Origin: CADEFX01 sp046154585
GTDB taxonomy: Bacteria; Pseudomonadota; Alphaproteobacteria; Rhizobiales; Hyphomicrobiaceae
NCBI GenBank assembly: GCA_046154585.1
Contig: JBJXDX010000090.1
Location: 124,001 to 188,000 of the forward strand
Direction: 5' to 3'
Length of the DNA: 64,000 nucleotides
Shown: one piece after another, positions 27,010-35,442 of the stretch
How the letters are laid out: each line of letters starts with the position of its first letter
Position numbering within the stretch: the first letter of the stretch is position 1
Notes under the pieces: generated by a model
Database searches by the model: none
The model's input: the letters and a program-made list of their open reading frames with translations, nothing else
Told to the model about the DNA's origin: nothing
Made by a program: the position numbers and the translations under genes

Positions 27010-27498
27010 CTAGCTCTCCCGCGACACTGGCTCGGCGGCCGTAAAGGGGCTGAGCGCGAGGCTGGCATTGTAGTAGCGCGTGATGCCGGTGATCTCCTCA
27101 CCGAGCCACGGCGGCTGCGCGAAGGTCTGATCCTCGTGCTCCAGCTCGATCTCGGCGATGACGAGTCCCGCGTTCGCACCCTGGAAGACGTCGATCTCCC
27201 AGACCAAGTCCCCGCACGGCACCTTGTAGCGTATCTTCTCGATGAGCGAGCCGGTACGCAAGGTGATGAGTTCGCCGGCCTTGCCGACCGGAATCGGGAA
27301 TTCGAATTCCTGCCGGCGGAGGGCAGCCGCGCGCGATTTGATCGTCAGCGTGGCGGCCGCCGCGTCATGGATGCGGATGCGAACGGAGACCGCGTCGGTG
27401 AGCGCCAGGTAGGCTTGCTCGATCAGGCATCCCCGATCGGCGGCCTCGCGCCACGTGTCGCCTCGCACCAGGAATTTGCGCTCGATCTCGTCGGCCAC
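27010..27498 (-). CDS. CYTH domain protein (inorganic triphosphatase/adenylate cyclase-like)
   Basis: A 162-residue protein with the CYTH hallmark ExExK in MADEIERKFL (Glu4, Glu6, Lys8), then IEQAYLAL, RIRI, LTIKSR and EIDVF and IAEIELE strands lining the tunnel. Single-domain CYTH proteins of this size in proteobacteria are mostly tripolyphosphatases. It lies back-to-back with the efflux operon. Confidence 0.88.
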   Translation of the reverse strand: MADEIERKFLVRGDTWREAADRGCLIEQAYLALTDAVSVRIRIHDAAAATLTIKSRAAALRRQEFEFPIPVGKAGELITLRTGSLIEKIRYKVPCGDLVWEIDVFQGANAGLVIAEIELEHEDQTFAQPPWLGEEITGITRYYNASLALSPFTAAEPVSRES

Positions 27499-27740
27499 GG
27501 CTGATCATACGCCCGCATTTTGCGTCTTCATATCAGCGTCATGAGCCGTCACACGGCTGCATTACGTCGCAGCCATGCGCCCACATGCGGTGTCCGGATT
27601 AGCAATGCTTATCCGCTGCATAACAAAATCATGAAATATCGACCGTTTACGTGGCGATGCAGCCTATGGCGAAAAGCCGGTGGTTGATGATAAGGGAACT
27701 ACGTTCGCACGCCTCAGCCGGCAAACTGTCGACAGGACCC

Positions 27741-28922
27741 ATGATGGCTAAGCGCATCATCATCCTTGGTATTGTTGGAGTTCTTGTAGCGGCCTTCCTC
27801 GGAGGCCTGAGCTACTTCCAATTCGTGTTCAAACCACAAATGATCCGATCATTTTTGTCACAGATGACGCCGCCCCCGGCAACCGTGACGGCAGAGGCGG
27901 CAAAGACGGAAAAATGGATCGAGCACTTGACGTCGATCGGAACGATGATCGCGTCGCAAGGTGTCGACATCAATACCCAGGTCGCCGGGATGGTGGTGGA
28001 CGTGTCCATCGAGAGCGGGCAGGACATCCAGGAGGGCGGCACGCTGGTGCAGCTCGACGTTGCGGTCGAGACGGCGGATTTGGCCAGCAACAAGGCGACG
28101 CTGGACGAGGCGGAGGTCGCCTACCAGCGGCAGACGGACCTGATCGCCAAGCGAGTGACGTCGGAAGCCAATCTCGACACGGCCCGGGCGAAGCGCGACA
28201 CGTCAGCTGCTGCGGTGAAGCGCACCCAGGCCGTCATCGAGCAGAAGACCATCAAGGCGCCGTTTGCCGGCAGGCTCGGCATCCGCAAGGTCGAGAAGGG
28301 CCAGTACGTGTCGCCGGGCATGGCCCTGGTGTCGCTGCAGGCCCTCGATCCGATCCGGGTCGACTTTCCGATGCCTGAGCAGCTCATCAGCAAGCTGAAA
28401 GTCGGGCAGGCGATCCAGCTCACGGTCGATACGTTCGGCCGGCACATCTTCAAGGGCGAGATCCAGTCGCTGGATGCCCGCGTGGCGCAAGATACGCGCA
28501 CGCTGCTGGTCCGCGGGCTGCTTGCCAATCCCGATCCGCAGCGCAAGCTGCTGCCCGGCATGTTCGCGAATGTGGTGGTGCTGGCGGGCACCCCGGCAGA
28601 TGTCGTGACGGTGCCGCGAACGGCCGTCACCTACAGCCTGTACGGCGACAGCGTCTACGTGGTGAAGACTTCGGACAAGCCCGCCCCCCAGGGACAGGCC
28701 GGCGGCGGCGCAGTACCACAGTCTTCCGAGCCGGCGCTCGTGGCGGACCGGCGGTTCGTTCGCACCGGCGAGGCGCGCGATGACCGGGTCGCCATCACGG
28801 AAGGGTTGAAGGCGGGCGAGCAGGTGATCACGACCGGCCAGGTCAAGCTCAATCCGGGCGCCAGCATCCGCATCGACAATACACAGCCGCTGCAGTCCGT
28901 CACTCCGCGACCCAAGCAGTAG
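27741..28922 (+). CDS. RND efflux periplasmic adaptor subunit
   Basis: A 393-residue membrane-fusion protein with an N-terminal anchor (IIILGIVGVLVAAFLGGLSYF), a biotinyl-lipoyl domain split by a helical hairpin (ASQGVDINTQVAGMV ... TIKAPFAGRLGIRKVEKGQYV) and a C-terminal beta-barrel. The family is MexA/AcrA-like. ATG 27741 places the anchor at the N-terminus; the frame extends to 27651. It is followed 11 bases later by the pump gene. No outer-membrane TolC-type gene or regulator is adjacent. Confidence 0.9.
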   Translation: MMAKRIIILGIVGVLVAAFLGGLSYFQFVFKPQMIRSFLSQMTPPPATVTAEAAKTEKWIEHLTSIGTMIASQGVDINTQVAGMVVDVSIESGQDIQEGGTLVQLDVAVETADLASNKATLDEAEVAYQRQTDLIAKRVTSEANLDTARAKRDTSAAAVKRTQAVIEQKTIKAPFAGRLGIRKVEKGQYVSPGMALVSLQALDPIRVDFPMPEQLISKLKVGQAIQLTVDTFGRHIFKGEIQSLDARVAQDTRTLLVRGLLANPDPQRKLLPGMFANVVVLAGTPADVVTVPRTAVTYSLYGDSVYVVKTSDKPAPQGQAGGGAVPQSSEPALVADRRFVRTGEARDDRVAITEGLKAGEQVITTGQVKLNPGASIRIDNTQPLQSVTPRPKQ

Positions 28923-28933
28923 CGGAGGCACCC

Positions 28934-31900
28934 ATGTCATTCACCGACATCTTCATTCGCCGCCCCGTGCTGGCGACCGTAGTGAGCCTTCTCATCCTGC
29001 TCGTAGGCCTTGCCTCCGCCTTCAATCTGCAGGTCCGGCAGTATCCGCGCATCACCAACACCACCATCACGATCACGACGACGTATCCGGGCGCCAACGC
29101 CGACCTCATCAAAGGCTTCATCACCACGCCCTTGCAGCAGGCAGTGGCGAGCACCGAGGGCATCGATACGCTCACGTCGTCCTCGATGCAGAACGTGAGC
29201 CTCATCACACTCAATCTGCGGCTGGATGCCGATCCGGACCGCGCGGTCGCCGACGTGCTGTCAAAGATCCAGCAGGTCAAGAGCGTATTACCGACCGAGT
29301 CGCAGGACCCCGTCGTCATCAAGCAGACGGGCGAGACGACGGCGCTAATGTACATGTCGTTCAACAGCGCGCAGCTCACGGGCTCGCAGATCACGGATTA
29401 CCTGACGCGCGTGGTGCAGCCGCGCCTGCAGACCATCAACGGCGTCGCCAACGCCCAGATCCTCGGCGGCCAGACCTTCGCCATGCGCATCTGGCTCAAT
29501 CCGGACAAGATGGCGGCGCTGGGCGTGACGCCGGTGGATGTGCGCAATGCGCTGGCGCGCAACAACTTCACGACGGCCGCCGGCCAGGTGAAGGGCGACT
29601 TCATCCAGACGTCGATCAATGCTCAGACCTCGCTCGACAATCCGGCTGCCTTCGGCAAGCTGGTCGTGCTCACGCGCGGCGACGCTCTCGTTCGCCTCGA
29701 CGACATCTCGACGATCGAACTCGGGCCGGAGAGCGCCGACTCGTCGTCGGTGTTCGACGGACTGAAAGCGGTGTTCATTGGCGTCTTTGCGACACCGACG
29801 TCCAATCCCCTGACCGTCATCAACGACGTCCGCAATGCGTTCCCGGATATCCAGAAGCAACTTCCCGCAAGCATGGAAGCCGCGATCGCCTACGACGCGA
29901 CCAAGTTCATCAATGCGTCGATCAACGAGGTGCAGAAGACGCTGCTCGAAGCGGCCGGCATCGTGATCGTCGTCATCTTCCTGTTCCTGGGCAACCTGCG
30001 CGCCACGCTTATTCCCATCGTCACCATCCCGCTGTCGCTGATCGGCGTGATGTTCGCGCTGCTGGCGCTGGGCTACTCCATCAACCTGCTGACCTTGCTG
30101 GCGCTGGTTCTGGCGATCGGTCTCGTCGTCGATGATGCGATCGTGGTCGTCGAAAACATCCATCGCCATATCGAGGAGGGCATGCGGCCGTTCGATGCGG
30201 CATTGACCGGTGCGCGCGAGATTGCGGTGCCTGTCATCTCCATGACAATCACGCTGGCCGCGGTGTACGCGCCGATCGGCTTCGTCTCGGGCCTGACCGG
30301 CGCGCTGTTCCGCGAGTTCGCCTTCACTCTTGCGGGTGCCGTCGTGGTCTCGGGCGTGATCGCCCTCACGCTGTCGCCGATGATGGCGTCGAAGCTGCTG
30401 AAGCACGAACAGTCGAGCGGACGGTTCGTGCGCTTTCTCGATCGGGCGTTCGGCAGTCTGCGCCATCGCTACGAGCGTCGCCTGCATCGGACGCTCAATT
30501 TCCGTCCGGTGACGCTGCTCATCCTGTTCGGCGTCGTCGCCGCAACCGGCATCATGTACGTCACGACGCAAAAGGAGCTGGCGCCCGAAGAGGATCAGGG
30601 CATCCTGTTCAATATCGTGAAGTCGCCCCAATCCGCCAACCTCGACTACCTGGAGGCGGCGACCATGCAGATGCACAAGGTGTTCGAGACGGTGCCGGAG
30701 AAGGAGCACGTCTTCATCATCAACGGCATGGGCAACAACGTGCACCAGGCGATCGCCGGCATCCTGTTCAAGCCCTGGGAGGAGCGCAAGCGGACTCAGA
30801 AGGAGATCTTGCAGGAGCTGCAGCCCAAGGTCGCCGGCATCGCCGGCGCCCAGGTCATTTCGTTTGCGCTGCCGTCGCTGCCGGGCTCCACCGGCGGTCC
30901 GCCCGTGCAGTTCGTCATCACAACGACCGCCGACTACCCGCAACTGGCGCAGGTGCTGAGCGAGGTCCAGGCCGAGGCTCAGAAGAGCGGCCTCTTCATC
31001 TTCACGGACAGCGACCTGAAGTTCGAGACGCCGCAGATCGAGCTGAAGATCGACCACGACAAGGCCAACCGCCTCGGCATCACCATGCAGGACATCGGCG
31101 GCTCGCTCGCCACACTGCTCGGGGGAAACTATGTGAACCGGTTCAACCTGTATGGGCGCAGCTACCAGGTGATCCCGCAGGTTCCGCGTGACTTTCGCCT
31201 GACCGAGGATTGGCTGCGGCGCTATCAGGTGCGCACGGGCGCCGGCGCCCTTGTACCGCTGTCGAGCATCGTCACGGTGCAACAGAGCGTGCAGCCCAAT
31301 GCGCTGACGAGCTTCCAGCAGCTCAATTCCGCGACGCTGCAGGGTGTGCCGTTTCCGGGCCGGACGGTGGGTGAGATTGTCGATTTCCTGAAGGCCAAGG
31401 CTGCCGAGAAGCTTCCCGAAGGCTTCTCCTACGACTTTCAGGGCGAGAGCCGGCAGTACGTGCAGGAGGGCAGCACCCTCGTCGTCACGTTCGTGTTCGC
31501 GCTCATCATCATCTATCTGGTGCTCGCCGCGCAGTATGAGAGCTTCCGCGATCCGCTCATTATCCTCGTGGCGCTACCGACGGCGATGTTCGGGGCCTTG
31601 ATCCCGCTCAATCTCGGCCTCGCGACCATCAACATCTACACGCAGGTGGGGCTCGTCACCCTCATCGGCCTGATCTCCAAGCACGGTATCCTGATGGTGG
31701 ACTACGCCAACCACATCCAGGAGACGGAGGGGCTCAAGCCGCGCGAGGCGATCGAGAAGGCGGCGGCCATCCGGCTGCGGCCGATCCTCATGACGACGGC
31801 AGCCATGGTGGTGGGCATGGTCCCCCTCCTCCGCGCCAGCGGCGCCGGTGCGTCGAGCCGCTATTCGATCGGGCTCGTCATTGCGGCGGGCATGACAATC

Positions 31901-32029
31901 GGAACGCTCTTCACGCTGTTCGTCACGCCGGCGGTCTACACCTACATCGCGCGCGACCGCACGGCGATGCGCCCCGCCGAGGGCGAGATGCCCCAGGGGA
32001 CGCCGGCGGTGCCGCATCCAGCGGAATGA
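28934..32029 (+). CDS. RND efflux transporter permease (MexB/AcrB-like)
   Basis: A 1031-residue inner-membrane pump of the HAE1 type. It has the two-fold repeat of twelve membrane segments and two large periplasmic loops, starting MSFTDIFIRRPVLATVVSLLI (read in parts). The proton-relay pair Asp-Asp lies in the fourth segment (IGLVVDDAIVVVENIHRH), and QYESFRDP, SKHGIL and RLRPILMT motifs are in the second half. The substrate could be drugs or hydrophobic compounds and cannot be read from sequence. Confidence 0.94.
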   Translation: MSFTDIFIRRPVLATVVSLLILLVGLASAFNLQVRQYPRITNTTITITTTYPGANADLIKGFITTPLQQAVASTEGIDTLTSSSMQNVSLITLNLRLDADPDRAVADVLSKIQQVKSVLPTESQDPVVIKQTGETTALMYMSFNSAQLTGSQITDYLTRVVQPRLQTINGVANAQILGGQTFAMRIWLNPDKMAALGVTPVDVRNALARNNFTTAAGQVKGDFIQTSINAQTSLDNPAAFGKLVVLTRGDALVRLDDISTIELGPESADSSSVFDGLKAVFIGVFATPTSNPLTVINDVRNAFPDIQKQLPASMEAAIAYDATKFINASINEVQKTLLEAAGIVIVVIFLFLGNLRATLIPIVTIPLSLIGVMFALLALGYSINLLTLLALVLAIGLVVDDAIVVVENIHRHIEEGMRPFDAALTGAREIAVPVISMTITLAAVYAPIGFVSGLTGALFREFAFTLAGAVVVSGVIALTLSPMMASKLLKHEQSSGRFVRFLDRAFGSLRHRYERRLHRTLNFRPVTLLILFGVVAATGIMYVTTQKELAPEEDQGILFNIVKSPQSANLDYLEAATMQMHKVFETVPEKEHVFIINGMGNNVHQAIAGILFKPWEERKRTQKEILQELQPKVAGIAGAQVISFALPSLPGSTGGPPVQFVITTTADYPQLAQVLSEVQAEAQKSGLFIFTDSDLKFETPQIELKIDHDKANRLGITMQDIGGSLATLLGGNYVNRFNLYGRSYQVIPQVPRDFRLTEDWLRRYQVRTGAGALVPLSSIVTVQQSVQPNALTSFQQLNSATLQGVPFPGRTVGEIVDFLKAKAAEKLPEGFSYDFQGESRQYVQEGSTLVVTFVFALIIIYLVLAAQYESFRDPLIILVALPTAMFGALIPLNLGLATINIYTQVGLVTLIGLISKHGILMVDYANHIQETEGLKPREAIEKAAAIRLRPILMTTAAMVVGMVPLLRASGAGASSRYSIGLVIAAGMTIGTLFTLFVTPAVYTYIARDRTAMRPAEGEMPQGTPAVPHPAE

Positions 32030-32144
32030 GTGCCGCTGGGGGTGGCGGCGCCTGCGGGCCGATTTGGGGACCGTTGTCAGCGTCACGTTGTCGGACTAAA
32101 AGTTGCGAGTCCGTTCCGAGGCCTAACGACGAGGTTTTCGCTCC

Positions 32145-32450
32145 ATGACAGCGCGCATCTTCAAGCCGGCCAAGACCGCTATGCAGTCGGGCCCGGCCAG
32201 AACGCTGGAATGGATGCTCGAATATGAACCCGAAACCCCGCGCGCGGTCGAGCCGTTGATGGGCTGGACCAGCTCGAGCGACATGAAATCACAGATCCAG
32301 CTGGAGTTCGCGACCAAGGAGGAAGCAGTTGCTTATGCAGAGCGCAACGGCATTCCGTACCGCGTGCTGGAGCCGACTCCGCGCAAGCACATCCGCAAGG
32401 CCTATGCCGACAACTTCAAGTTTGGTCGCGTCGGGCCGTGGACGCATTGA
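32145..32450 (+). CDS. NADH dehydrogenase accessory subunit, NDUFS4 family (ETC complex I subunit)
   Basis: A 101-residue protein whose sequence (ARIFKPAKTAMQSG, WMLEYEP, MGWTSSSDM, LEFATKEEAVAYAERNGI, RKAYADNFKF) matches the NDUFS4/18-kDa accessory subunit shared by alphaproteobacteria and mitochondria. It contributes to complex I assembly and stability. It is not near the nuo operon, which is normal. It lies directly before tRNA-Arg. Confidence 0.93.
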   Translation: MTARIFKPAKTAMQSGPARTLEWMLEYEPETPRAVEPLMGWTSSSDMKSQIQLEFATKEEAVAYAERNGIPYRVLEPTPRKHIRKAYADNFKFGRVGPWTH

Positions 32451-32518
32451 GGCGCGGTGGGCCGGCGCGGGGTGGGCGGCGACGCGCCGTTTGCCGGAGT
32501 GTGCTAAACTGACTGAAC

Positions 32519-32595
32519 GGTCCCGTAGCTCAGCTGGATAGAGCATCTGCCTTCTAAGCAGAGGGTCGCAGGTTCGAGTCCTGCCGGGATCGCCA
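32519..32595 (+). tRNA. tRNA-Arg (anticodon TCT)
   Basis: A full cloverleaf can be drawn: acceptor GGTCCCG with CGGGATC (one G-U), anticodon stem TCTGC/GCAGA with loop CTTCTAA (anticodon TCT), T-arm GCAGG-TTCGAGT-CCTGC, discriminator G and encoded CCA at 32593-32595. Its 3' end is the left boundary of the genomic island. Confidence 0.96.
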
Positions 32596-32596
32596 G
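32580..32596 (+). repeat. Putative attL (17-bp direct repeat in tRNA-Arg 3' end)
   Basis: CCTGCCGGGATCGCCAG comprises the last T-stem base pairs, acceptor strand, discriminator and CCA of tRNA-Arg plus one base. An exact copy is at 49850-49866. Confidence 0.7.
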
Positions 32597-32615
32597 ATAA
32601 TTGAGACGAATCAAG

Positions 32616-32755
32616 AGCCTGGATAATCTTACGCCTTCCGACGGCTACGCCGGTCGCGCAACCTGCAACAACGAGAGGAGATCAAGCGAAAAGCGGTCGG
32701 GCGACGACGCCGATCGCATCTGAGAACAATGGCGTGAAGGCCAGATCGATGAGCC
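32616..32755 (+). pseudogene. Fragment of IS3-type transposase (OrfB C-terminus)
   Basis: Translating from 32616 gives SLDNLTPSDGYAGRA, close to the end of IS3-family integrase domains (the family has SLNNLTPADVYFGRA). After a one-base shift near 32665 the frame reads EIKRKAVGRRRRSH, matching the family's ERIKRKTI...RR tail. The start, catalytic DDE core and inverted repeats are gone. It lies 20 bases inside the island. Confidence 0.5.
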
Positions 32756-32842
32756 GAGTAATCTCATGAATCAGATGCTCAACCATCCCGAAAACACTGA
32801 CGACGGACACTCTGATGCACATTCGATCAGAGGACTGATACA

Positions 32843-33139
32843 TTGATCTATGCGATAGCGTTCCGAATAGAGGAAATTGGTGACCGCTATGAGCGCTACA
32901 AGTCGCTCATTGATGCAATCAACAAGGAAGCCGTTAGCTACATATCGGACGAAACGACCTCGCTCGTCATTATAGAGTCGATTAAGTCAACCAGCGATCT
33001 TACGAGCAGCCTTTACCTCGGGTCGTCGATCACAAAATCCGACCTGCTTCTCGTAATAAACCTCTCGGAGAAGACTCAGGACAGGCGGGGTGTCTTTAAA
33101 CACGAGATGTTTCTCGACGCTCTGATGGCGAAGCGATGA
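32843..33139 (+). CDS. Small orphan protein, SinR/Cas2-like fold suspected
   Basis: A 98-residue protein with beta-alpha-beta character: MIYAIAFRI, a helix containing RYKSLIDAINK, ETTSLVIIES, a helix, then SDLLLVINLSEK. This strand-helix order and the 'ETTS..I.S' middle resemble small stand-alone 'SinR-like' proteins with a Cas2/VapD-type ferredoxin fold. There are no cas genes nearby. Codon use is AT-richer than the core. The 3' end overlaps the opposite-strand gene at 33096 by 44 bases. Confidence 0.5.
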   Translation: MIYAIAFRIEEIGDRYERYKSLIDAINKEAVSYISDETTSLVIIESIKSTSDLTSSLYLGSSITKSDLLLVINLSEKTQDRRGVFKHEMFLDALMAKR

Positions 33140-33599
33140 CGAAGTAGCTCTGGTGTATTGCGACGGGGACACGCAACATTCGCGCAAAACGAAGTGTCGC
33201 ATGAGCCCTGTACTTCCGGAGCACCAACTGACCATCAAAAAAAGAAGGCCGGCAGAATTGGCGGCTTTTGGTCAGTCCAGACTCAACCCAACGCGGCCAA
33301 TCACGCTCTTGCGCCATCTTGTTTCTGATCCAAAAACCAAAGGCCGCAAGACATACGTAGGCTAACGAGCCGAGCAGAGTCATTTGTACGAGCTCGAATT
33401 GAAGGGTGCGGTCATTGGGCATCCGGCCTAGCGGATCGGGAATGTCCAGCCACCACACGCGTAAGCTGCCATACAGCATTCCCAGTATCATCAAGATAAC
33501 GGCCCACATGATCGCCCTGTGCCGCTCGGAAGAGAAATAGCCAATCGCCACCGGAATCAGGAACACGCTTGTGAGGAAAGTTGTCGCGAACGATGTCAT
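33096..33599 (-). CDS. Hypothetical membrane protein
   Basis: A 167-residue protein from ATG 33599 with three probable membrane segments in the first 110 residues (TTFLTSVFLIPVAIGYF, AIMWAVILMILGMLYGSL, MTLLGSLAYVCLAAFGFW) and a long basic cytoplasmic tail. The frame is open to 33680 but the upstream part lacks hydrophobic character. I do not recognise it. The 3' overlap with the neighbouring gene suggests that one of the two ends is not original. Confidence 0.45.
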   Translation of the reverse strand: MTSFATTFLTSVFLIPVAIGYFSSERHRAIMWAVILMILGMLYGSLRVWWLDIPDPLGRMPNDRTLQFELVQMTLLGSLAYVCLAAFGFWIRNKMAQERDWPRWVESGLTKSRQFCRPSFFDGQLVLRKYRAHATLRFARMLRVPVAIHQSYFVIASPSERRETSRV

Positions 33600-33777
33600 T
33601 GCGCCTCCAGCGACTGCCACTGCACGACCCTCCCGGCCATACGTGCGCCAAGGAGATCCGTAGTCAGACCAGGGCAGCATCGCGTGATGGTCTAATTGTG
33701 TCGCGAAAGACGAAGGGGCGGAGTCGACAGGACACCATCAGACAGCGACAATTGCAGCACCAGAGCAAAGCCGTCGA

Positions 33778-34311
33778 TCAGGTCCAATGCCGCAGTTGGC
33801 GGAGCCGGGCGATGGCCACCGCAGATACCCCAACGACGGCGGTGAGGTCGACGACCGCGCGCGCCCAGGGCGCGTCTGCATTCCACGCGTCGACCTCGTG
33901 TAAGGAAATGAAGCGAATGATGCCGAAGCCAATGATCAGACCCGCAAAGCCAATGGCGAGGCGATAGCGCTTGATGTAGTGCCAAGCCCACAGCAAGCCC
34001 CAGACGATCAAAACTATGACCCCCACTGCAACGGCGATGCTCGCCGTGACCTGCAAGGTCCGGCGGTCTTCGTACCAGCCCCTTTGCTTGAACATGCCGC
34101 GCGAGAAGTCTCCGAAACCGCGCAGCAAACCGAGGCCGCGCGCCGTTTTCACCAAGAAAAGCAGGAAGAACATGGCGGACATCCCGGCCCAGACCAACGC
34201 ATCGGAGCCTGGCAAGCCGTGGTAATGGGCCCGTCGGCAAGCAACGGCGGTCCACAGGCCAAGCAGGCAGGGAACTAACAGCGCCAAGATGCGCCAAGTA
34301 TCGTCGGTCAT
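33778..34311 (-). CDS. Hypothetical multi-pass membrane protein
   Basis: A 177-residue protein with four to five hydrophobic segments, including ILALLVPCLLGLWTAVACRRAHYHG near the start and VGVIVLIVWGLLWAWHYIK. The family is not recognised. It lies in the AT-richer left arm of the island with no clear partner. Confidence 0.5.
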   Translation of the reverse strand: MTDDTWRILALLVPCLLGLWTAVACRRAHYHGLPGSDALVWAGMSAMFFLLFLVKTARGLGLLRGFGDFSRGMFKQRGWYEDRRTLQVTASIAVAVGVIVLIVWGLLWAWHYIKRYRLAIGFAGLIIGFGIIRFISLHEVDAWNADAPWARAVVDLTAVVGVSAVAIARLRQLRHWT

Positions 34312-34518
34312 TGAACCAGTCCTTTACGCGGTGATGTTCGACAGGCTGTTGCACTACCGGTTTCCGAGCCTGTCAGTTGAGGTGGCCGAGGCGGCGCAGC
34401 CTAGTGGGGAAGGAATCATGTCTACCGAGGCCCCAAGGCCGTTGTGACGCTCCCAACCACGGATGCGCGCCACTCTCGCTGGCCGACGTGGCAGCGCTCC
34501 GAGCGGCGCGCCATTTCG

Positions 34519-34800
34519 TCAAATAACGACGGAGAAAACCAACAGCCCCGCAGCGATGATGAACATCGCGACAATCGCCATTTCCCGCCGCATCAGCCTG
34601 GGCGGCAGCAATTCTCCATCGCAGTTGATTTCATGCCCCTGCGCATCGAAATAAAACTCCGGCGAAAAATGGCCCCGGCTGCATCTGTTACACTGCGTCT
34701 GCATCAGCGCCAAGCCGGGCGGGTCGTTTGGTTCGCGCGGCACGCACTTCTTGCGCCCGCAGCTTGTGCACTCCAGCATGATCTTGTCTGCGTTCGACAT
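34519..34800 (-). CDS. Small zinc-ribbon membrane protein
   Basis: A 93-residue protein with two CxxC knuckles (LECTSCGRKKCVP and TQCNRCSRGHFSPEF) predicted to bind one metal ion, followed by a C-terminal membrane segment (MAIVAMFIIAAGLLVFSVVI). The arrangement suggests a tail-anchored cytoplasmic zinc ribbon. Function is unknown. Confidence 0.55.
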   Translation of the reverse strand: MSNADKIMLECTSCGRKKCVPREPNDPPGLALMQTQCNRCSRGHFSPEFYFDAQGHEINCDGELLPPRLMRREMAIVAMFIIAAGLLVFSVVI

Positions 34801-34959
34801 GGCGGCGGTTCTGTTGTTTCTCAGGACCCTTCTGTCCCAAGCTCTCGGGCAACGGTTTGCAGCAAGCTGTTGACGATGGTTTGACTGACCATTAGCGAAA
34901 GTGATCCCGGTTTTCCCGGGGTTCGGCCAAGTAACCCTAATTGGCGCCGTGAACGAGGG

Positions 34960-35103
34960 CCTTCCGGCGAACCCTGTTCACCAAGTTCGCCGGAGACGCC
35001 TGGGACATCGCCGATGCTGTGGCTTACCTCGCAGCTCCCTCAGGCAAATTCATTACCGGCGAGGTGCTAACGGTTGACGGCGGCCAACACCTTTGGGCGA
35101 TCC
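34960..35103 (+). pseudogene. 3' remnant of an SDR (FabG-like) gene
   Basis: From 34983 the frame reads KFAGDAWDIADAVAYLAAP then GKFITGEVLTVDGGQHLW, the C-terminal signature of short-chain dehydrogenases. The Rossmann half is missing and no start precedes it. It runs in frame into the next fossil, giving an artificial 125-residue open frame from 35019. Confidence 0.65.
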
Positions 35104-35219
35104 ACGGGCCGCCGGCCGTCCTCGCTACTTTGAGCTCGACTATGCGAAAGCCCGTCTGCCGAGTGAATAGCGGACCGACGCCGCGCGGCAGGTCAAAGAT
35201 CGGAACACGTCGGGTCAAG

Positions 35220-35396
35220 ATGACCAGCGATAAACTCTTGCGTGTCCTCAATGACCCGGACCTGAAGTACACTCTGACGCCGCAGGGCGTCATGACGTAT
35301 GCCAACTTCATGCACCGTGTCGGCATGATCAAAACCAAGCCCGAGACCTGGAAGGACGTGTTGGTGAGCGACATCGGCAGTCTCCCGGGAAACTGA
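35220..35396 (+). pseudogene. 3' remnant of an ABC substrate-binding protein (NMT1/SsuA-like)
   Basis: The frame from 35220 reads LLRVLNDPDLKYTLTPQGVM, YANFMHRVGMIKTKPETWKDVL, which is the typical C-terminus of nitrate/taurine-type periplasmic binding proteins. The rest of the gene is absent. It lies downstream of, and in frame with, the SDR remnant. Confidence 0.55.
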
Positions 35397-35442
35397 TTGC
35401 GCAACCGCAGCTCCGACAATCCGGCACCCAACGAGGTGAGCC

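Noticed and set aside
29345..31282. 645-residue leftward open frame opposite the RND pump
   Set aside because: It is a codon-bias shadow of the pump gene, rich in Arg/Asp/His with no ribosome site or recognisable domain.
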